64,000 nt of DNA from Plasmodium coatneyi (taxonomy: Eukaryota; Apicomplexa; Aconoidasida; Haemosporida; Plasmodiidae). Position 1 is the stretch's first letter. Each line of letters begins with the position of its first letter. Of the stretch, positions 1 to 13,500 are shown piece after piece. Position numbers and translations under genes: made by a program. Below the pieces are notes generated by a model. The model did no database searches, was not told the DNA's origin, and was given only the letters and a program-made list of their open reading frames with translations. Where the stretch lies: positions 4,278,001-4,342,000 of the forward strand of contig NC_033567.1 in assembly GCF_001680005.1 (NCBI RefSeq). Direction: 5' to 3'.

Positions 1-1259
1 CTGGTCACAGTATAACTTGAACCTTCCGTGTTATGAAAGCTGTTTCCGTTGGGCTGTTGCCCTTTGGAAATGCCGTTGGTTCCTGCCCCCCTGGTGGTAC
101 TATTTCTACCCTGGGAGACCTTCGATGGGGTTGCTCCTCTGAGGTTGTTACTTCCTCCCTTGGGGCTTCCGCCATACCCTTTCGAGGTGCTGCTATTGCG
201 CTTCATATTATTGGAATTGCTTCCCTTCGTGACGCTGCTCCCTTTTAGGTTCAAATTTCCCTTGTTATTATAATTCCCTCTCATATTGTATCCTCTGGAG
301 GTGGCTGGACTAACACTGGAATTGTTGCTCGCTTTGTAAAAAGAAGTATCATCCTCGTTTTTCTCATTTTTTCCCTCTTTTTTATTTAACTCTTCCAGGG
401 ATTTATTACTCCCCCTTCTTGTGTTGTAACGTCTTCTTCGTTCGGGTCCTTCTTCCGCTCCGTTTGCACTTGCACTTGCGCTAATACTAGCATTTGTAAC
501 TGCACTGGCATTTTCGCTATTTATGGTAGCTAAACTTCCTATATCCATGGACTCCTGTGCCTCAAGTTTTGCGTGATGTGTTCCACCTGCTTCATTGTAG
601 CTGTATGTTCTGGTTCTTCCTCTGCCGTAGTTCCTCGGCTCATTTTTAAGTTTCGCGTATACACCATTGCTTTGGGGCAGAGTGGATTCCACACCGTTTA
701 CGTTCCCACTCGGGGCGTGGCCAGCTTGGCTAGTCCCTCCGTTAGCTTCTCCGTTGGCTTGCGCGTTGACTTTCCCGTTGGTTTCCCCCTTTGCGGCCCC
801 CTTCGCTAGGGGGTTCAAATTAATGACGGTTGAATTTTTACACTCAAGGGCAAGCATTCTGGCTGTCTTAAATCCATGTTTCTTCACAGAAAAAACACGA
901 AGGTGTCTGCCACTTCCTTTAACGCAAGCTAGCCAGCACTTCGTTCTGGCATTATACCAGACGCCTTTATTTTTGGTGTTGTCTCCATTTGCTACGTACG
1001 ATTCGGGTTCGTTCTCATCTATTCCTTTTTCGTGTACCCCATTTTCTGTTGCGACATTGGCAGGGATTTCTACAAAAAGGGGGAAAAAGAAGCAACATCA
1101 AGTATGATGGATACAACTAAAGAAGCTCTTCTGGTGGTCATCCCAGAAGACACATCTACCCGTTCAGATACGAATGGGTTGTACTTGGTGTAACTGCACA
1201 TTGGTACCCTTACCTTTCTTACTCCCATTGGCGTCTGCGTTCTCTTCGTAATTTATCAT
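1..1259 (-). CDS. ApiAP2 transcription factor, 5' part (AP2-O5-like), truncated by window edge
   Basis: Minus-strand gene, not closed inside the window. I place the ATG at 1257-1259. Exon 1 is only 46 nt (1214-1259) and ends at a G|GTAAGG donor. The intron is 1070-1213, with a pyrimidine-rich TTTTTGTAG acceptor. Exon 2 (1-1069) stays open to the left edge, and the phases agree (1 nt + 2 nt give Glu). About 371 residues are visible. Residues about 50-94 form one AP2/ERF-type DNA-binding domain: GVWYNARTKCWLACV, then a strand ending RVFSVKKHGF and the helix TARMLALE. This is the usual ApiAP2 pattern of three strands and a helix. The rest is low-complexity (Asn, Gly, Ser, Thr, Lys) with an RRRRY basic patch. 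ApiAP2 proteins are sequence-specific nuclear regulators of Plasmodium stage transitions. The AP2-O5 name rests only on a remembered gene order next to MUS81, so I give no symbol. A 9.3 kb non-coding region lies upstream. Confidence 0.85.
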
Positions 1260-2351
1260 GATCACTGTGGGTTATTAATATATGATCTTTTTTGTATAAT
1301 TACACATATGCGTATGGCGTCACACGGAACTACAACCAAGTAGACACGTGCAAGGCGGAGCGGGGAGTGCATACAAAGTGGGTAGATTGTTAGACAAAGC
1401 GCGAAGATGGCAAACAGGTTGCAAAAAAAGAAAAAAAAACACGAATTAGTTTCCACCTTGAAGGGATTACGACACGGGGAGAATAACCCAACTGGAGGGA
1501 AACTTGATATTTCTTCGTGGCGCTCTTGACATGCAAGTACAGGTGTGCACAAAAATGCCACGACAAGGGCACCTGTAGAACTGTGAGTCCTGCAGATCTA
1601 TGTATACATGTCTATGTATAGACAAACGTACATGCATACAAACGAGCGAAATGTGTTTTTTTATCCAGTGACCCTCTCCCCAGATAACAACGTCGGAGAG
1701 TCGTTGCTTCGTAAACTCGTGTCTAGGCAGTTACTAATATCCCCCCGTTAGGTGAGCCTAGTAAGTTCATAATAAAAAAAAAAAAAAAAAAAAAAAAAGA
1801 AAAGATCCACCCAGTTGCGAAGGAACAAAAAACAAAGGGGAGTAACACAGTATCAGGTGTAGAAGGCAAACGCATGTAATCACTCACAAGGCCTGAAGAC
1901 ATACACATATATATCTATGTATACATTTTATATATGTGTTTACACTACTGCCTGTACAAGGTGCACAAATCAACAATTGGCACAGGGCGCGTTCGCACGT
2001 GAATGCACATACTTAACACGTGCATGTATTCTTACAAACATGTGAGCTGGCCCAGACTTTGTGTAAAAAAAAAGAAAAAAAAACAAACCATAAAAGAAAA
2101 AGGTAGTTAATTTAAAAGGGGCTATTAATAGGTCTGCTGCAGGGGGAGCAGGGCCGAAAGTGGAAAAAATAAAATAGCAAAATAGTAGAATAGTAAAATA
2201 GTATAAGTGATGGAAATGGCGAAAATGGGAAAAATAATAATAGTGTTAAAAATGGTAAGTACTATAAAAATGGTGAAACGTTCAAAGGTTCGCGCGCAGA
2301 ACGTAAGAAATAATAAATAATAAATAAAAAATATAAAAAATATAAAATATA

Positions 2352-2382
<31 letters not shown>

Positions 2383-3099
2383 CACTACTACTAATGAGGG
2401 TTACACGATCGATCCAAATAACCGCAGTCGCCGCTTTCCGTTTTTTCTTTTTTTTTTTTTTTGAACGCTTAAAAAAAAGGAATGGTAATGCTTTGGTTGC
2501 GCGTGAAAGGGTGTGTCACGTGAAAAAGTATGAACGGGTGTACTAATGGACTTATACACGGATGCATTAGTAAACGTATCCACACGTGCAGCCACCTACG
2601 TGTAAGTGTTACGTACGCATGCGTAGAGTTAAAGGTGTGAATTGGTCGGCACGGGGGGGATAGGTTATCCTACAGTGGGTAGGATGAAAAAACGGGGAAA
2701 ATAAGTAATAGAAAGGGTGAAGGCGATGTAGCAGCGAATTGGTAAAGAAGTAACACACAAGCGATAGGGAAATGCAGAAATGGTACTAAGGTGGAAATAA
2801 ATTAGTAAAAGAATTAGTAAAAAGTGGTAATAAATTAGTGAAGAGGCGTGTACCAAAAAGGGAAAAAAAAAAAAAAATAAATAATTATAATAATAGTGTG
2901 ATGATGCTAAAATGGAAATAGCAATGCCAATTATCCCAACGTACAATCGCAAAGTCGCTTCAAAAAAAAAACAAACTGTGAAAAAAAATAAAATACATCA
3001 GAAGGAACGATAAAGAAAAGGTGTGAAAAAAAAAGAAGCAGAATTAGTGATATATGTGATGAACACATCACAAAAAATAGGGGTAACAGGCAAGGGGCG

Positions 3100-3131
<32 letters not shown>

Positions 3132-6100
3132 GTACATTTTGTTATGCACATATGTACCTTTGCCTACATCCCTCTGCATATGTATACCCATTCGTGCGTA
3201 CCGGCGCGGAGGTAACTATGCACAAAAGTGTACAGCTTGGAGATGCTCTGCGGTGTATACATGTGTATAGGTAGGCGAATCACGCAGGCACACTCTCGTG
3301 TAATGTCGCGTAGATGCACACGTGGCACGTGGGGCAATTATTTAATTATCGGCAGCTCGGGAAAATACACAAAATACACAAAATACACTAAGATTAGCCG
3401 CACAATTGGGAGGGTGATAGAAGGGGGGACAAGAAAAATGTGAAATTCACGCAAATGCGCGTGAACGTACACGTTATATACATTAATACAATTATGCAGA
3501 AAAATGTTGCAACGTGTATGTAGGTATACACTTATAAAAATGAATAAATAAATAACGCTCACGTGAAAGAAAAAAAAAAAAAAAAAAAAAAAAAGTGTAA
3601 AAAATTTAGCAGAGCGCCAACACCAAAATGTAATGCTTCGCAAAGTGAAAGATTACACCTACTCGTTTCTACAAAGATATACACTTTTTTTGAACGTACT
3701 TCTGCGGGGGTAAAGTATACATATGATTTTCCCCCTTATAGGCGTGTCATTTAACTACTACAATTTTGTACCGCCCACACACACATATAAAAAGCACACA
3801 TAACACATATCCTCATGCATACGTGCCTGCGCGAACTTTTTCCCAGCGGCTACTATAGAGTTGCCTCCATGCACATTAGAACAAAATAAATGACGCATAA
3901 AAAAAGCTTATAGTTCGAGGGGACATACGAAAATTTGCCAAAAATTATCTATAACGATTCCACCGTGAAAAATGTACCCCCCCTGTGTAACATCAATTCT
4001 TTATATTTAGCATGTACACAATTCTCATGAAGATGCTAAAAGGAAAAAAGAAAAAAGAAAAATGAAAAAAAAGAAAAAATGACTCACTTTGATACGTTCC
4101 AAAATGGAGAAGGTTAACACAGCGTAACACTAATGCAAAGGTAGTAAAAACTGGCTAAAAGAAATATTACTAAAAATTGTAAGAGGCGTAAAAAAAATTA
4201 TAACGTAGAAAAAAAAAAAAAAAAAAAAAAAAGCCAACCTCGATATTCTTGTGCTAATGCTAACAAGAAGGCGAAAGAACATAACTGAGACGATGTGCGC
4301 ATGTGCGGAATACGTGGTCGCGAAGAATTAGTACGAAAGTACAGGCACGTGTATAAATGGGGTGTACACATATATATTTATATATAAATGCAAAAAAAAA
4401 AAAAAAAAAAGGGCAGGGCTTTGCGCTAGAAGTAAACAACCCCCTCCCACCTCTATTCTGTGCAAAGACACAAAAAAGATTCTAGGGGTAGTAATGCAGT
4501 TACGTTGAAGCAGCTACGAGTATGTGCTTACCTATTATACATGAGCACTTATTGGTAATGGTGCAAATGTGCATTGGTACTCTCGCACAGGCGCTTTATG
4601 AAGTGTACTCATATAGTAAAATATGCAGTAAAACGCAGAGGTAAACAGGCATAAACGCGTAGATTCATACATGCGTGTATCTAACAGTCGCGTTCGTTCA
4701 TTCCACGAGAGAATGCCTCGGCACACATAGAACTGCTCGAACAGGCAATATGTACACTACGGATGAGGGAACTCTAATACACCTTGTGAGCAGGTAAAGG
4801 GGGGGGTGCAATAAAATGTAATATGTGATTGGGCGAAAAGTTAATTCCTCACAGAATATGCTACTACAAACGCAATTATTTGCTTAGCCTATCGCTACCT
4901 TACCAACTGCATCTCAAATAAACGATCGCGCATTTGGTAGAGTATGCTGCGTCATTAGGCTGGAGCAGGTGGGCGTGCATGCTCCTCACAGATTTATACA
5001 GTGCATACGTACTTATCACGCACACTAATGGTGAACACCCCGGGTGCAAGCTTTATTCACGTAATTCGCGATTCAAGCGATGAGGCAGAGTAACGTGCCA
5101 AAGGAGATTCCCTCGCCGAAAAACACGCTACAGTGAAATGTGTACAACTAGCGTAAAAAAAAAAAAAAAAAAAAAAAATGAAAAACTACGTACAGTGCGG
5201 CATTCGCACTATAACGCGTGGGAATACACGAGTTGAGTAGGCACAGGTATATATGTACATATGTGCGTGTGCGCGTGTAGGCCCATGCAGCTCTTTTTTG
5301 CGATTGTTTTTGTTCGGGTAGCCAGGGCCAGGTGGTCTACAAACAATACAGCGAAATATTCAGCAACGCAAATGTACACCTTTTTGTGCTATTATTTATT
5401 CTCTAATCACAAAAGGGATGGCACGGGGGCAACTAATGTACAGATACCTCGACATGCAAAATGTACACTTTTCTTCATTTAAACTAATTAAGAAAACGAA
5501 AAAAAAAAAAAAAATAATTAATTAAATAATTAAATAAATAAAACAAAATATTAAAACAATGAAAATAAAAATGGCCTTTTATATACGTCGCGGATTAAGA
5601 GCGCAAGGCGGTTAGCTCTCCGGTTGTTCTCTTTTTACCACTGTGGGTGTTCTAATTAGGTGCCAATATAAATGTAAAGCCGTACGCGAGGTTGCACTTG
5701 GTTACAATAGTGCCATTAGCCCAGGCGTTACACGCATGCACATTTGTGAACAAGGTAATGCAAAGCGTCGATGGCCATTCAGGGTGAATCTTCACTTGCG
5801 CTTTCTAACTTTACACCAAATGGGGAAAAGACACCATGAGTAATGAACTTACAGCGCATGCAACGAAATGGGGTATACGCGGATTACACTGCGTGTAAAT
5901 GAACGTATGTATGGATGGATATATGTAAGGAGGTATGTACATACACGTTAACGCTTATATGCCTTTGCATGCAAGTGGTAAATATACACGGGGCGCGGAT
6001 CCAAAAGCCTAAACTGGGCAAGCAACAAAGATCTTACTGTTACGTAAATAAAAATGGAATTAAGAAAAATTCTAAACGGATACGCAAAACAGGAGAGAGG

Positions 6101-9100
6101 TGAAAGTGAAGCAAAAATGGAGTAAACGGGATATAAATGAGGCAGAACGAAGTGAAAATCGCCTTGTCACTCATTAACTCGATTACTAACTCGATCACTC
6201 AGTACGATGTTTTCGCAACACGAAATGCAAATTTTTCTTACTGGACATATAGGGGAATATACTAACTTGTGCCAAAATTGAGGGGGACGAATAGTGTACG
6301 TTGAGCAATTTAATTGGTACCTCCGCTAATCTGTAATGTGAGAATTGGCATTTCGTTGTGACATCCTTGCTACTTTGCGATCTGATACGCTCTACTGGTT
6401 AGTTAAGTTGTGTGTGTCCCTTTGCCGTTCTTCCAAATGGCTATTTTTCTACTTTGCTGTTTCGCTATTGTGTTGCTTTGGCCGCTTCAACACTGTTCTC
6501 CTGTTCTTTGCTCTTACTTTTCCAGCACTTGGCTACTATTTTGCCGCTGATTTTATTTTAGCTCCCCGCGCGTAAAAACCATGAAGACAAAATAAAAACG
6601 AAACAAATGTATTTCCGTTATGAAGAAAAGAAAACAGTTGTAATGTTAAAAAAAAAAGCATGGAAAATTTATGAATTACTAATTAATGTGAATTTATATT
6701 TATATTCACGCATACTTAAATGAACTTTTAGACATTTATTAAAAAAAATATATATATATATAGTTGTACGTATGTAATTATTTAAACATTTGCAGTAAGT
6801 ACACATTTGTGTATTTTAACACAACTTGTAAAATGGCGAATGGTACCAATTACAATTAAGGCATTTATTTATCATAACATTTAGGGAGGGAATTTCACAA
6901 AATTGTTGCAAAGCGGTTGTTAAGCATGCATATGTAAAATGAACAGGAGTTTTTTTTTTTTTTTTTCACAGGTGTGTTTTTATAAAATCATGCATTTGTT
7001 GTTAATCTTTTTTTTTTTTTTTTTGCTTTTTTTTTTTATACTTTTTTTGGGAGCAAAAATTTGGGCACTTTTTGACCTATGGGGGTAATTGTTTGCTTGA
7101 TTCTGCGTGAGAAGTTTGCTACTTTTTTGTTGGGTGACTTTTTTGGTTCACTGTTTCGTTAAATTGGTAACGCATTTGCAGTTTGACCATTTGTGGGTAA
7201 CCATTAGGCGGGTTAATCATTTAGCCGGTTATTAACCTGTTTTAGCATGTGTAAAAATAAAAAGATCTGGTGTAAGCCTAGGTCATTCCTTCACAACCTG
7301 GACGTTAATTCGTTTAGCGCAGTTCAGTATACACACGAGAATAAACGAATAGGCATTTCGCGACGAAGGGGAAAAAAGAAATAAAAAAAAATATATGCAA
7401 AGCAGGAAAATTCGAAAAGTGCCACGCACGCAGGATAATTATGCGTACGTAGGAACATGCACGAATATACACCCGTGTACACCATTTATACGTAGTTAAA
7501 TTCATCCCTATGTACACGCTCACAATTTTTTTTTTTAGTTACGCGTGGGAAGAATAAACGAACGAGTAACGCTGTATTATGCAGATCGAAATAGTTACAA
7601 CTGCGAAAAGATCTATTCGGCTTTTCCTCAAATCTTCCGCTCGCAATGGTTGACATAAAACAGTAAAAAATAATTATTACAAAATAGGAATTTTAATTTG
7701 TCCTAGGATCACTGTTACTGTTATTATGGAAAAAATAAATTAAAAAAAAAAAAAATGTAAAAATGGTATTTCGCGGGGGGATGTACGTGTAGGTGAATTT
7801 GCGTTGTAAGTTTTTTTTCATTTTTTAACTACATTTTTTTAACTACATTTTTTAACTACATTTTTTAACTACATTTTTTAACTACATTTTTTGACTAAAT
7901 TTTTTATCTACATTTCTTTAACTACATATTTTACTTGCATTTTTTTGCTCACATTTTTTTTGGCACCTTTTTACTCATTTATTTTTACATTCATATCAAA
8001 CATGCATGTGTGGAAAAGAGCAATTGCTTGCGACGTGCATATTACAACTACCCGCGGAACAATTTGTTCCCCCCCAGCGAAGCGAAAATGTACTGTATGT
8101 TCTGTCTTTACATGTAGCTAAATCAGAACGGGTGGTGGTCTACCCTTTGGTAATGTTCGACATTTTGCCCAATCCGCTAACCTTGCAACCGTATACGTTA
8201 CTTTACAACCTTTTTGCGCTACCGCTAATTTTTTTTTTTTTTTGTTAATTTTTATTACCACCCCTTTCACTTCCCTTTTATCATATCCACATATTAGAAA
8301 AAAAAAAATTAATTTCTTTTTTTTCATCCGGGCAGTTTATATATTTTCTAGCCGCCTAAATAAATGGGCACACCCATACGGACATAACCCCACTACATGC
8401 ATTCCTATGTACAAACATACTTAGGCGTAATATATCTCTGTGTAGGCGCGCGTACATATGTATAAATATTCCTAATCGGTATTGTGCTTGTGCGTTTATT
8501 TGTGCAGATTTTTCCGTTGTCATCTAGTCTCACCCATAGAATTGTTCCATAGCGGGTTTTGCACAATCAGTTCTCTTACTTTGACCTGATGTCACCTGCG
8601 GGTTATGCCAACCCCTGGTCGATGTGTGTCATTCTATTTCTGCAGGTTTCTTCCTAAAACAGGAAAAACAACCCACCCAGTAGTACATCCCCCTCCACGT
8701 TCACATAAACATACATGTGCATTTATTTTCGTGCACGTATTTTTTCGCTATCACTAAGAAGGAAAACGATTATTTTTGCGTTCACTCCTGTGTAATACAC
8801 CCCCTAAATTTTTCAAACACCCACAAAAGAAAAAAAAAAAAAAAAAATTCTGAGTTACATTTTCACAACTTCCACTAAATATTTTTGCTGGTGCATGTGC
8901 ACATGTTGGTACATGATAGTGCTAATTTTTTTTTCGTTCAAAATTATTCTTTAAGATTAATTCACGCGTTTGAAACTTCGTTGATTGTTTCCTGTACGGC
9001 TACTGGCATATGCATATTTGGCACATCATAATACCCAATATTACGAGTGGACCGTTTTTACGCTCATTGCGCACCATTAACAATGCGCATGAAAAAAATT

Positions 9101-10186
9101 CCAATGCGTGGCGCCTGTTATGATCAGTGCCCAGAGTAAAAATGTAGAAACGGAGCTTAATGGGGGACAAAGGAAAACAAATTACACAAAAGGGGGCGAA
9201 ATACAGAAGCAAAATGTACACAGGGAATTGCACATTGGAAAAATGGCACAACAAGTAATGCCGCGGAGCAAATAAGGAAAAAACTGCCAAACGAATATAA
9301 CGCTAAAGAGTTATGGGCTAACCGTCAAGCGAAAACAGGTTAAAACGTACAATTGACGGTGCTGCCGTCAACATGAATAAGCGCGTGCACCTAGGCGAGA
9401 AGAACGACTGCAAGAAAAATACCGCCGAAGGAAACGTGTTAGGCCCCAAGTGTGTTCTAAAACTGTATCAATCCGATCACAACGTCTAATGCGCATTGAT
9501 TTTCCAATGTGAAATGTTTTTCATTAAGAACGAACCAAAAGGTGATAACTTCTGGGGGTCATACGTAAAGGATTAATTCTGAAGAAATGCATACTTTATT
9601 TCCACGCGGTTTTCAAGAGGAAGAAAACGAGTAACTCGGCAAATTTCTTCTTCACTGTGATTAAAAAAATGGCAACATTTTAGCAAAATACGAAAGGGAA
9701 GAAAAAAGCTTCCCATTTTTTGAATTCATCTTTTATGAGAGCATTTGGGTGTTACTTACACGCACATGTATGTGTCAACCATTTTGTTCTATTTCTCTTT
9801 GCGTATTTTCCTATCTCCTATTTTATTCTTCGCCTCTAATGGGAGAACTAGCCATTTACAATTTGCTGCCAAAAAATTAAATAAACAGATTTGGCTATTT
9901 TTTTTTTTTTTTTTTTTTTTTTTAAATAGCCAAAAATAACATTTATCCAAATAAAAGTATGAACGGGCAGGTAAATTTTGACATTCATGTATCCCCATCA
10001 CGGCTAGTTCAAAAAGTGTGTATTTCTGCCACATCGGGTTGGCAAAAAAGCTAGGGATTAACAAGTGCAGCTTTGTGCGTTTGGGCACATTAGAATGCCT
10101 TTTTTGTTGTGCCCGAATTGGGGCAAAAAAGGGAATTACCTCTGGCGGAAATGTAGTCGTGTGTGCCTAGTTACACCATCCGAGAA

Positions 10187-10220
<34 letters not shown>

Positions 10221-10521
10221 CAATAAAATAAAAAAAACAAATGGAACAAAATAACAACAGTTACGTCTTGTACTTGTAAGCTTTAATTTTTTGTGTGACC
10301 TTATGTTTTTTCCGTCCGTTTCCCTCCTTCTTTGCTCCTTTGTCATTACGAAATGTTTCTCTTGTAACTTTGTTCTCCGTTTCAGTGGCATTATTACCCG
10401 TTCAGTTATTTTTCATGTTGTCATTTTTTGTTGTGTTCCCTGTGCGTCGCTCTGCTTCTCTGTTTGCCGATTGTCTGGCGTCAGTTCATCCCGCGTACAC
10501 CCGATCAAAAGCTTCTCCTAA
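1260..10521. promoter_or_regulatory. 9.3 kb divergent intergenic region between the ApiAP2 gene and MUS81
   Basis: I see no convincing gene here. The open frames are 60-100 codons, rich in homopolymer-encoded Lys or Phe, and lack consistent splice signals. The region must hold the 5' UTRs and promoters of both divergent genes. Homopolymer strandedness is organised. From about 1760 to 5520 most long runs are A on the plus strand (for example 1769-1798, the A-run ending near 2382, 3101-3128, 3569-3594, 5156-5178). From about 6950 to 9925 most are T on the plus strand (for example 6951-6967, 7010-7024, 8229-8243, 9899-9923). Each gene's sense strand therefore has T-rich tracts upstream, with a switch near 5.5-6.9 kb. 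Long leaders are common for ApiAP2 genes. A non-coding transcript is possible but cannot be seen from sequence. Confidence 0.55.
7821..7939. repeat. 13-bp T-rich tandem repeat
   Basis: About nine head-to-tail copies of a 13-base unit, consensus TTTTTTAACTACA. The first five are nearly perfect (one has an extra T). The later ones decay (ttgactaaa, ttatctaca, tattttacttgca). The array lies in the non-coding region about 2.6 kb upstream of MUS81, where the plus strand is T-rich. It looks like a slippage minisatellite and is probably length-polymorphic. Confidence 0.9.
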
Positions 10522-13500
10522 ATGGAAAGAAGTAACTCCTTGAGAAAGCTGGCGAACAGGAAAATTTGCAGAAATTATAGCATACATCCTGAAAATGTAA
10601 TTTATTACGATTATTTCAACAATTTAAAAAGGAGGGCGGGGGCCCAGGGCTGTACCAATTTGGTTATTTCCTTTAAAAAAATTATGGGCTCCATTATGAG
10701 ATACCCCTTGCCAATTAAAAATAGCCTGGAAGCCTATAAATTGAAGGGGGTTGGTAAGCGATTTTCTTACTATTTTGAAAAGGCCCTGTCGAAAGGTGCT
10801 CAGGAGAAGATTCATAATAGTATGCACAGTGGGTGCGTCACATCGAATGAGAATTCCTCTCACATTTACACCCACATAAATAAAGTCATCACAAGTGTGG
10901 ACCGTTTTTTGAAGGAACTGGACAGTAAGGTTTATAATTTGAAGATCATTGGCGAAGAGTCCGATGATAGTATTATGAGGAACATGAAGGAGATCAGAAA
11001 TGATTACTCCAACAGTGATTATAACGAGGGGGAGGGGAAAAGGAGAAAGCGGAAAGGTGGGAAGGAGAAGAAAGGAAGCGCCCATTGCGCTGGTCCGGTT
11101 GGTGGGTCTAACCTGGCTAACCGAGCTGATAAGGCTGACCAGGTTGACCAGGCTGATGCGTCTGATTGCGCTAATGATGCCGCCAGTCATGACAGCAAGC
11201 GAGGCGAGGACAGTTACCCCCCGGCCAGCGAAGTGAACAGCTCCCCACAGTTGACCACAACCCCCTACACATACAAGAACAGCACCAATATCAGTGACTA
11301 CAGAATCATTTCGGGAAGCTCCATAAATTACGAAAACTCCTTTCTGGGCGATGAGGAAACGTCTGTCCAAAAAGTGGGTCCCCCGAATCAGCAAGAGAAG
11401 AAAAAGAGATTAAATGGCAAAAATAAAGAAAGCAAAAGAACGTATGAAATCAAATTAAACGATTTCGAAAACAGAATCATGACTTTTCTCGAGAAGAATG
11501 AACATTTGTATGAAGACTGTTCAGTCAGCATGGAAGAAATAACCATTGGATTTTTAAAATATTATCGAAAGTGTGATAAAATAAATATAAGCAAATTACG
11601 CAGGCTTATAAAATTGGAATTCATAGAAAAGGTAGACATTTGTGAAAATAAGGCAAGTGGGGGTTTTGCCAAAAAAAGGTGCGTCCTGGATGAGGTGCAC
11701 GACACCCCCAGCAGTTTTTCCGCGTCGAATGCGCTATCTGCCTCGAGCATGTCCAATTCGAAAAGGAGTAAAATGAAAATCATTAATAAGGTGAGGTTGA
11801 CGGTGAAGGGGAAGGAATTCCTGCGGAGGGGGGAGCAGAAAACAGAGGAAAATCCTTCCCACGTGAGTAACCTCAAACCGAAGGAACCCACCGCAGATGC
11901 ATCAGAAGGAGAAGACAAATCTGCTTATAAGGGAGATAAAGAAAATAAAGCGAGTGAGTCAGACCACAGAATAGAATATGAGGACAGTTTCAAAAGCGCA
12001 GAATATTTATCGACAAATATGAACGAGTCGGATGAACGACCAAGGAGGGAAGTTACCTACAGTGATGGTGAAAATAACCACTTGTTTGGAAAGGGCAATA
12101 TCGTTCGTGAAGATATTATTTTTACCATAGATGGGGATACATCGGATGGGCAAAGTCATCAGCTCAGCGGTGGGGAGGACAGCGAAAAAAGCAGAACAAA
12201 GGCGTCATCTACAAGTGGTAATCTCCAAATAGAGAAAACTAGCCAATGCAACTTCCTCCGCACAGAGATTAAATCAAATTTGAGCAATAACAAACAAGAG
12301 GGCAGTGTGGAAGTAATCGATTTGTTTGCAGAAGAGGATGCATGCGATAAAGGGGGAGATGCCTCTGGTGGGAGTATTTCCTTAGTTGAAAGTAAAACGG
12401 AGGGGAAGCGGAAGTGGAGCGACCCCCTTGATAGAGGAGGGGAGTTAGGAAGTGAACCGAAAAGGAGAAAAACAAAAAAAAAGGGGGAGAAGCGGTTGGA
12501 CGAAGAGGAAGGAAATGACCACACTAGGGGAGAGCGTAAACCAGGCCAAAAAGCAAAGCGAAAGACAAAGCTCCATGCAAACCTCGATGCAAACCCTAAT
12601 GGGGATACACCAACCGCAGCAGGAGAACAAGTAACCTACGGGCCGTACGAAATCGTTATGGTAATTGACAACAGAGACATATCAGGGACGAGCCCGGAGC
12701 TGAATGAAAAAATGAAAAAAATATTCCAACGCAATGGAATAAAATATCTAACTAGGAATCTACCCCTGGGTGATATCATCTGGTTGTGCAGGAGAAGAGT
12801 GTATAATAGTGGTAAGTCGAAAAGAAAAAGGAGAAGAAAATGTGGGAAAAAAGGAAATCCATGGGAGATGTCACAAAACTCCTATAATAACGAATGGAGT
12901 TGCGAGACCAGTCAAATGAGCATCCTAAGAAAGAGCAACTCCTACCTGAGTGCAAGTTACGACCAAGGGAGGGAGAACCATCTAGGGGGTGACGAAGAAG
13001 AAAATGCCGAATACGAAGAACATGTATTAAAATGGATAATAGAGCGTAAAACACTGAATGATCTAAGTGCAAGTATAATAGACGGTAGGTATGATGAGCA
13101 GAAATATCGTCTCATGAGATCAAAAGAAACCTCGCATATAATATACCTCATAGAAAACAGTAACAATTCTTTTAGAAATTACACCAATGTGAGTAGAATT
13201 TCGTATGAAACGCTTCTAAATGCTCAGCATAGTATTCAGTTGATTAGTGGGTTCTCCATATTGACTAGCCAAAGTTTGAGTCACACTTTTTTTCTATTAG
13301 CTGAAATGCACACAGAGATTGTAGAAAATATCCGTTTTGTTTGTAACCTCAGAGAAGGAGAACCCATAATACAAAGTGACAAATTGGAGGTGTACTTACG
13401 AGATAATTCATCCGAATGGGATCAGTGGAATAATGATTCTAAAAAGTCTAAGAACAATTTGGTGAAGGAAGTTTTTGGGAAGCAACTACGCCTGATTAAC

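Noticed and set aside
667..1107. 146-codon plus-strand open frame
   Set aside because: It is antisense to the ApiAP2 exon; the minus strand carries the AP2 domain and consistent splice phases.
7821..7939. Possible telomere-like or centromeric repeat
   Set aside because: The unit TTTTTTAACTACA is not the Plasmodium telomere GGGTT[TC]A motif, and the surrounding AT content is not extreme enough or long enough for a centromere.
10624..11394. 256-codon minus-strand frame
   Set aside because: Antisense shadow of the MUS81 N-terminal region.
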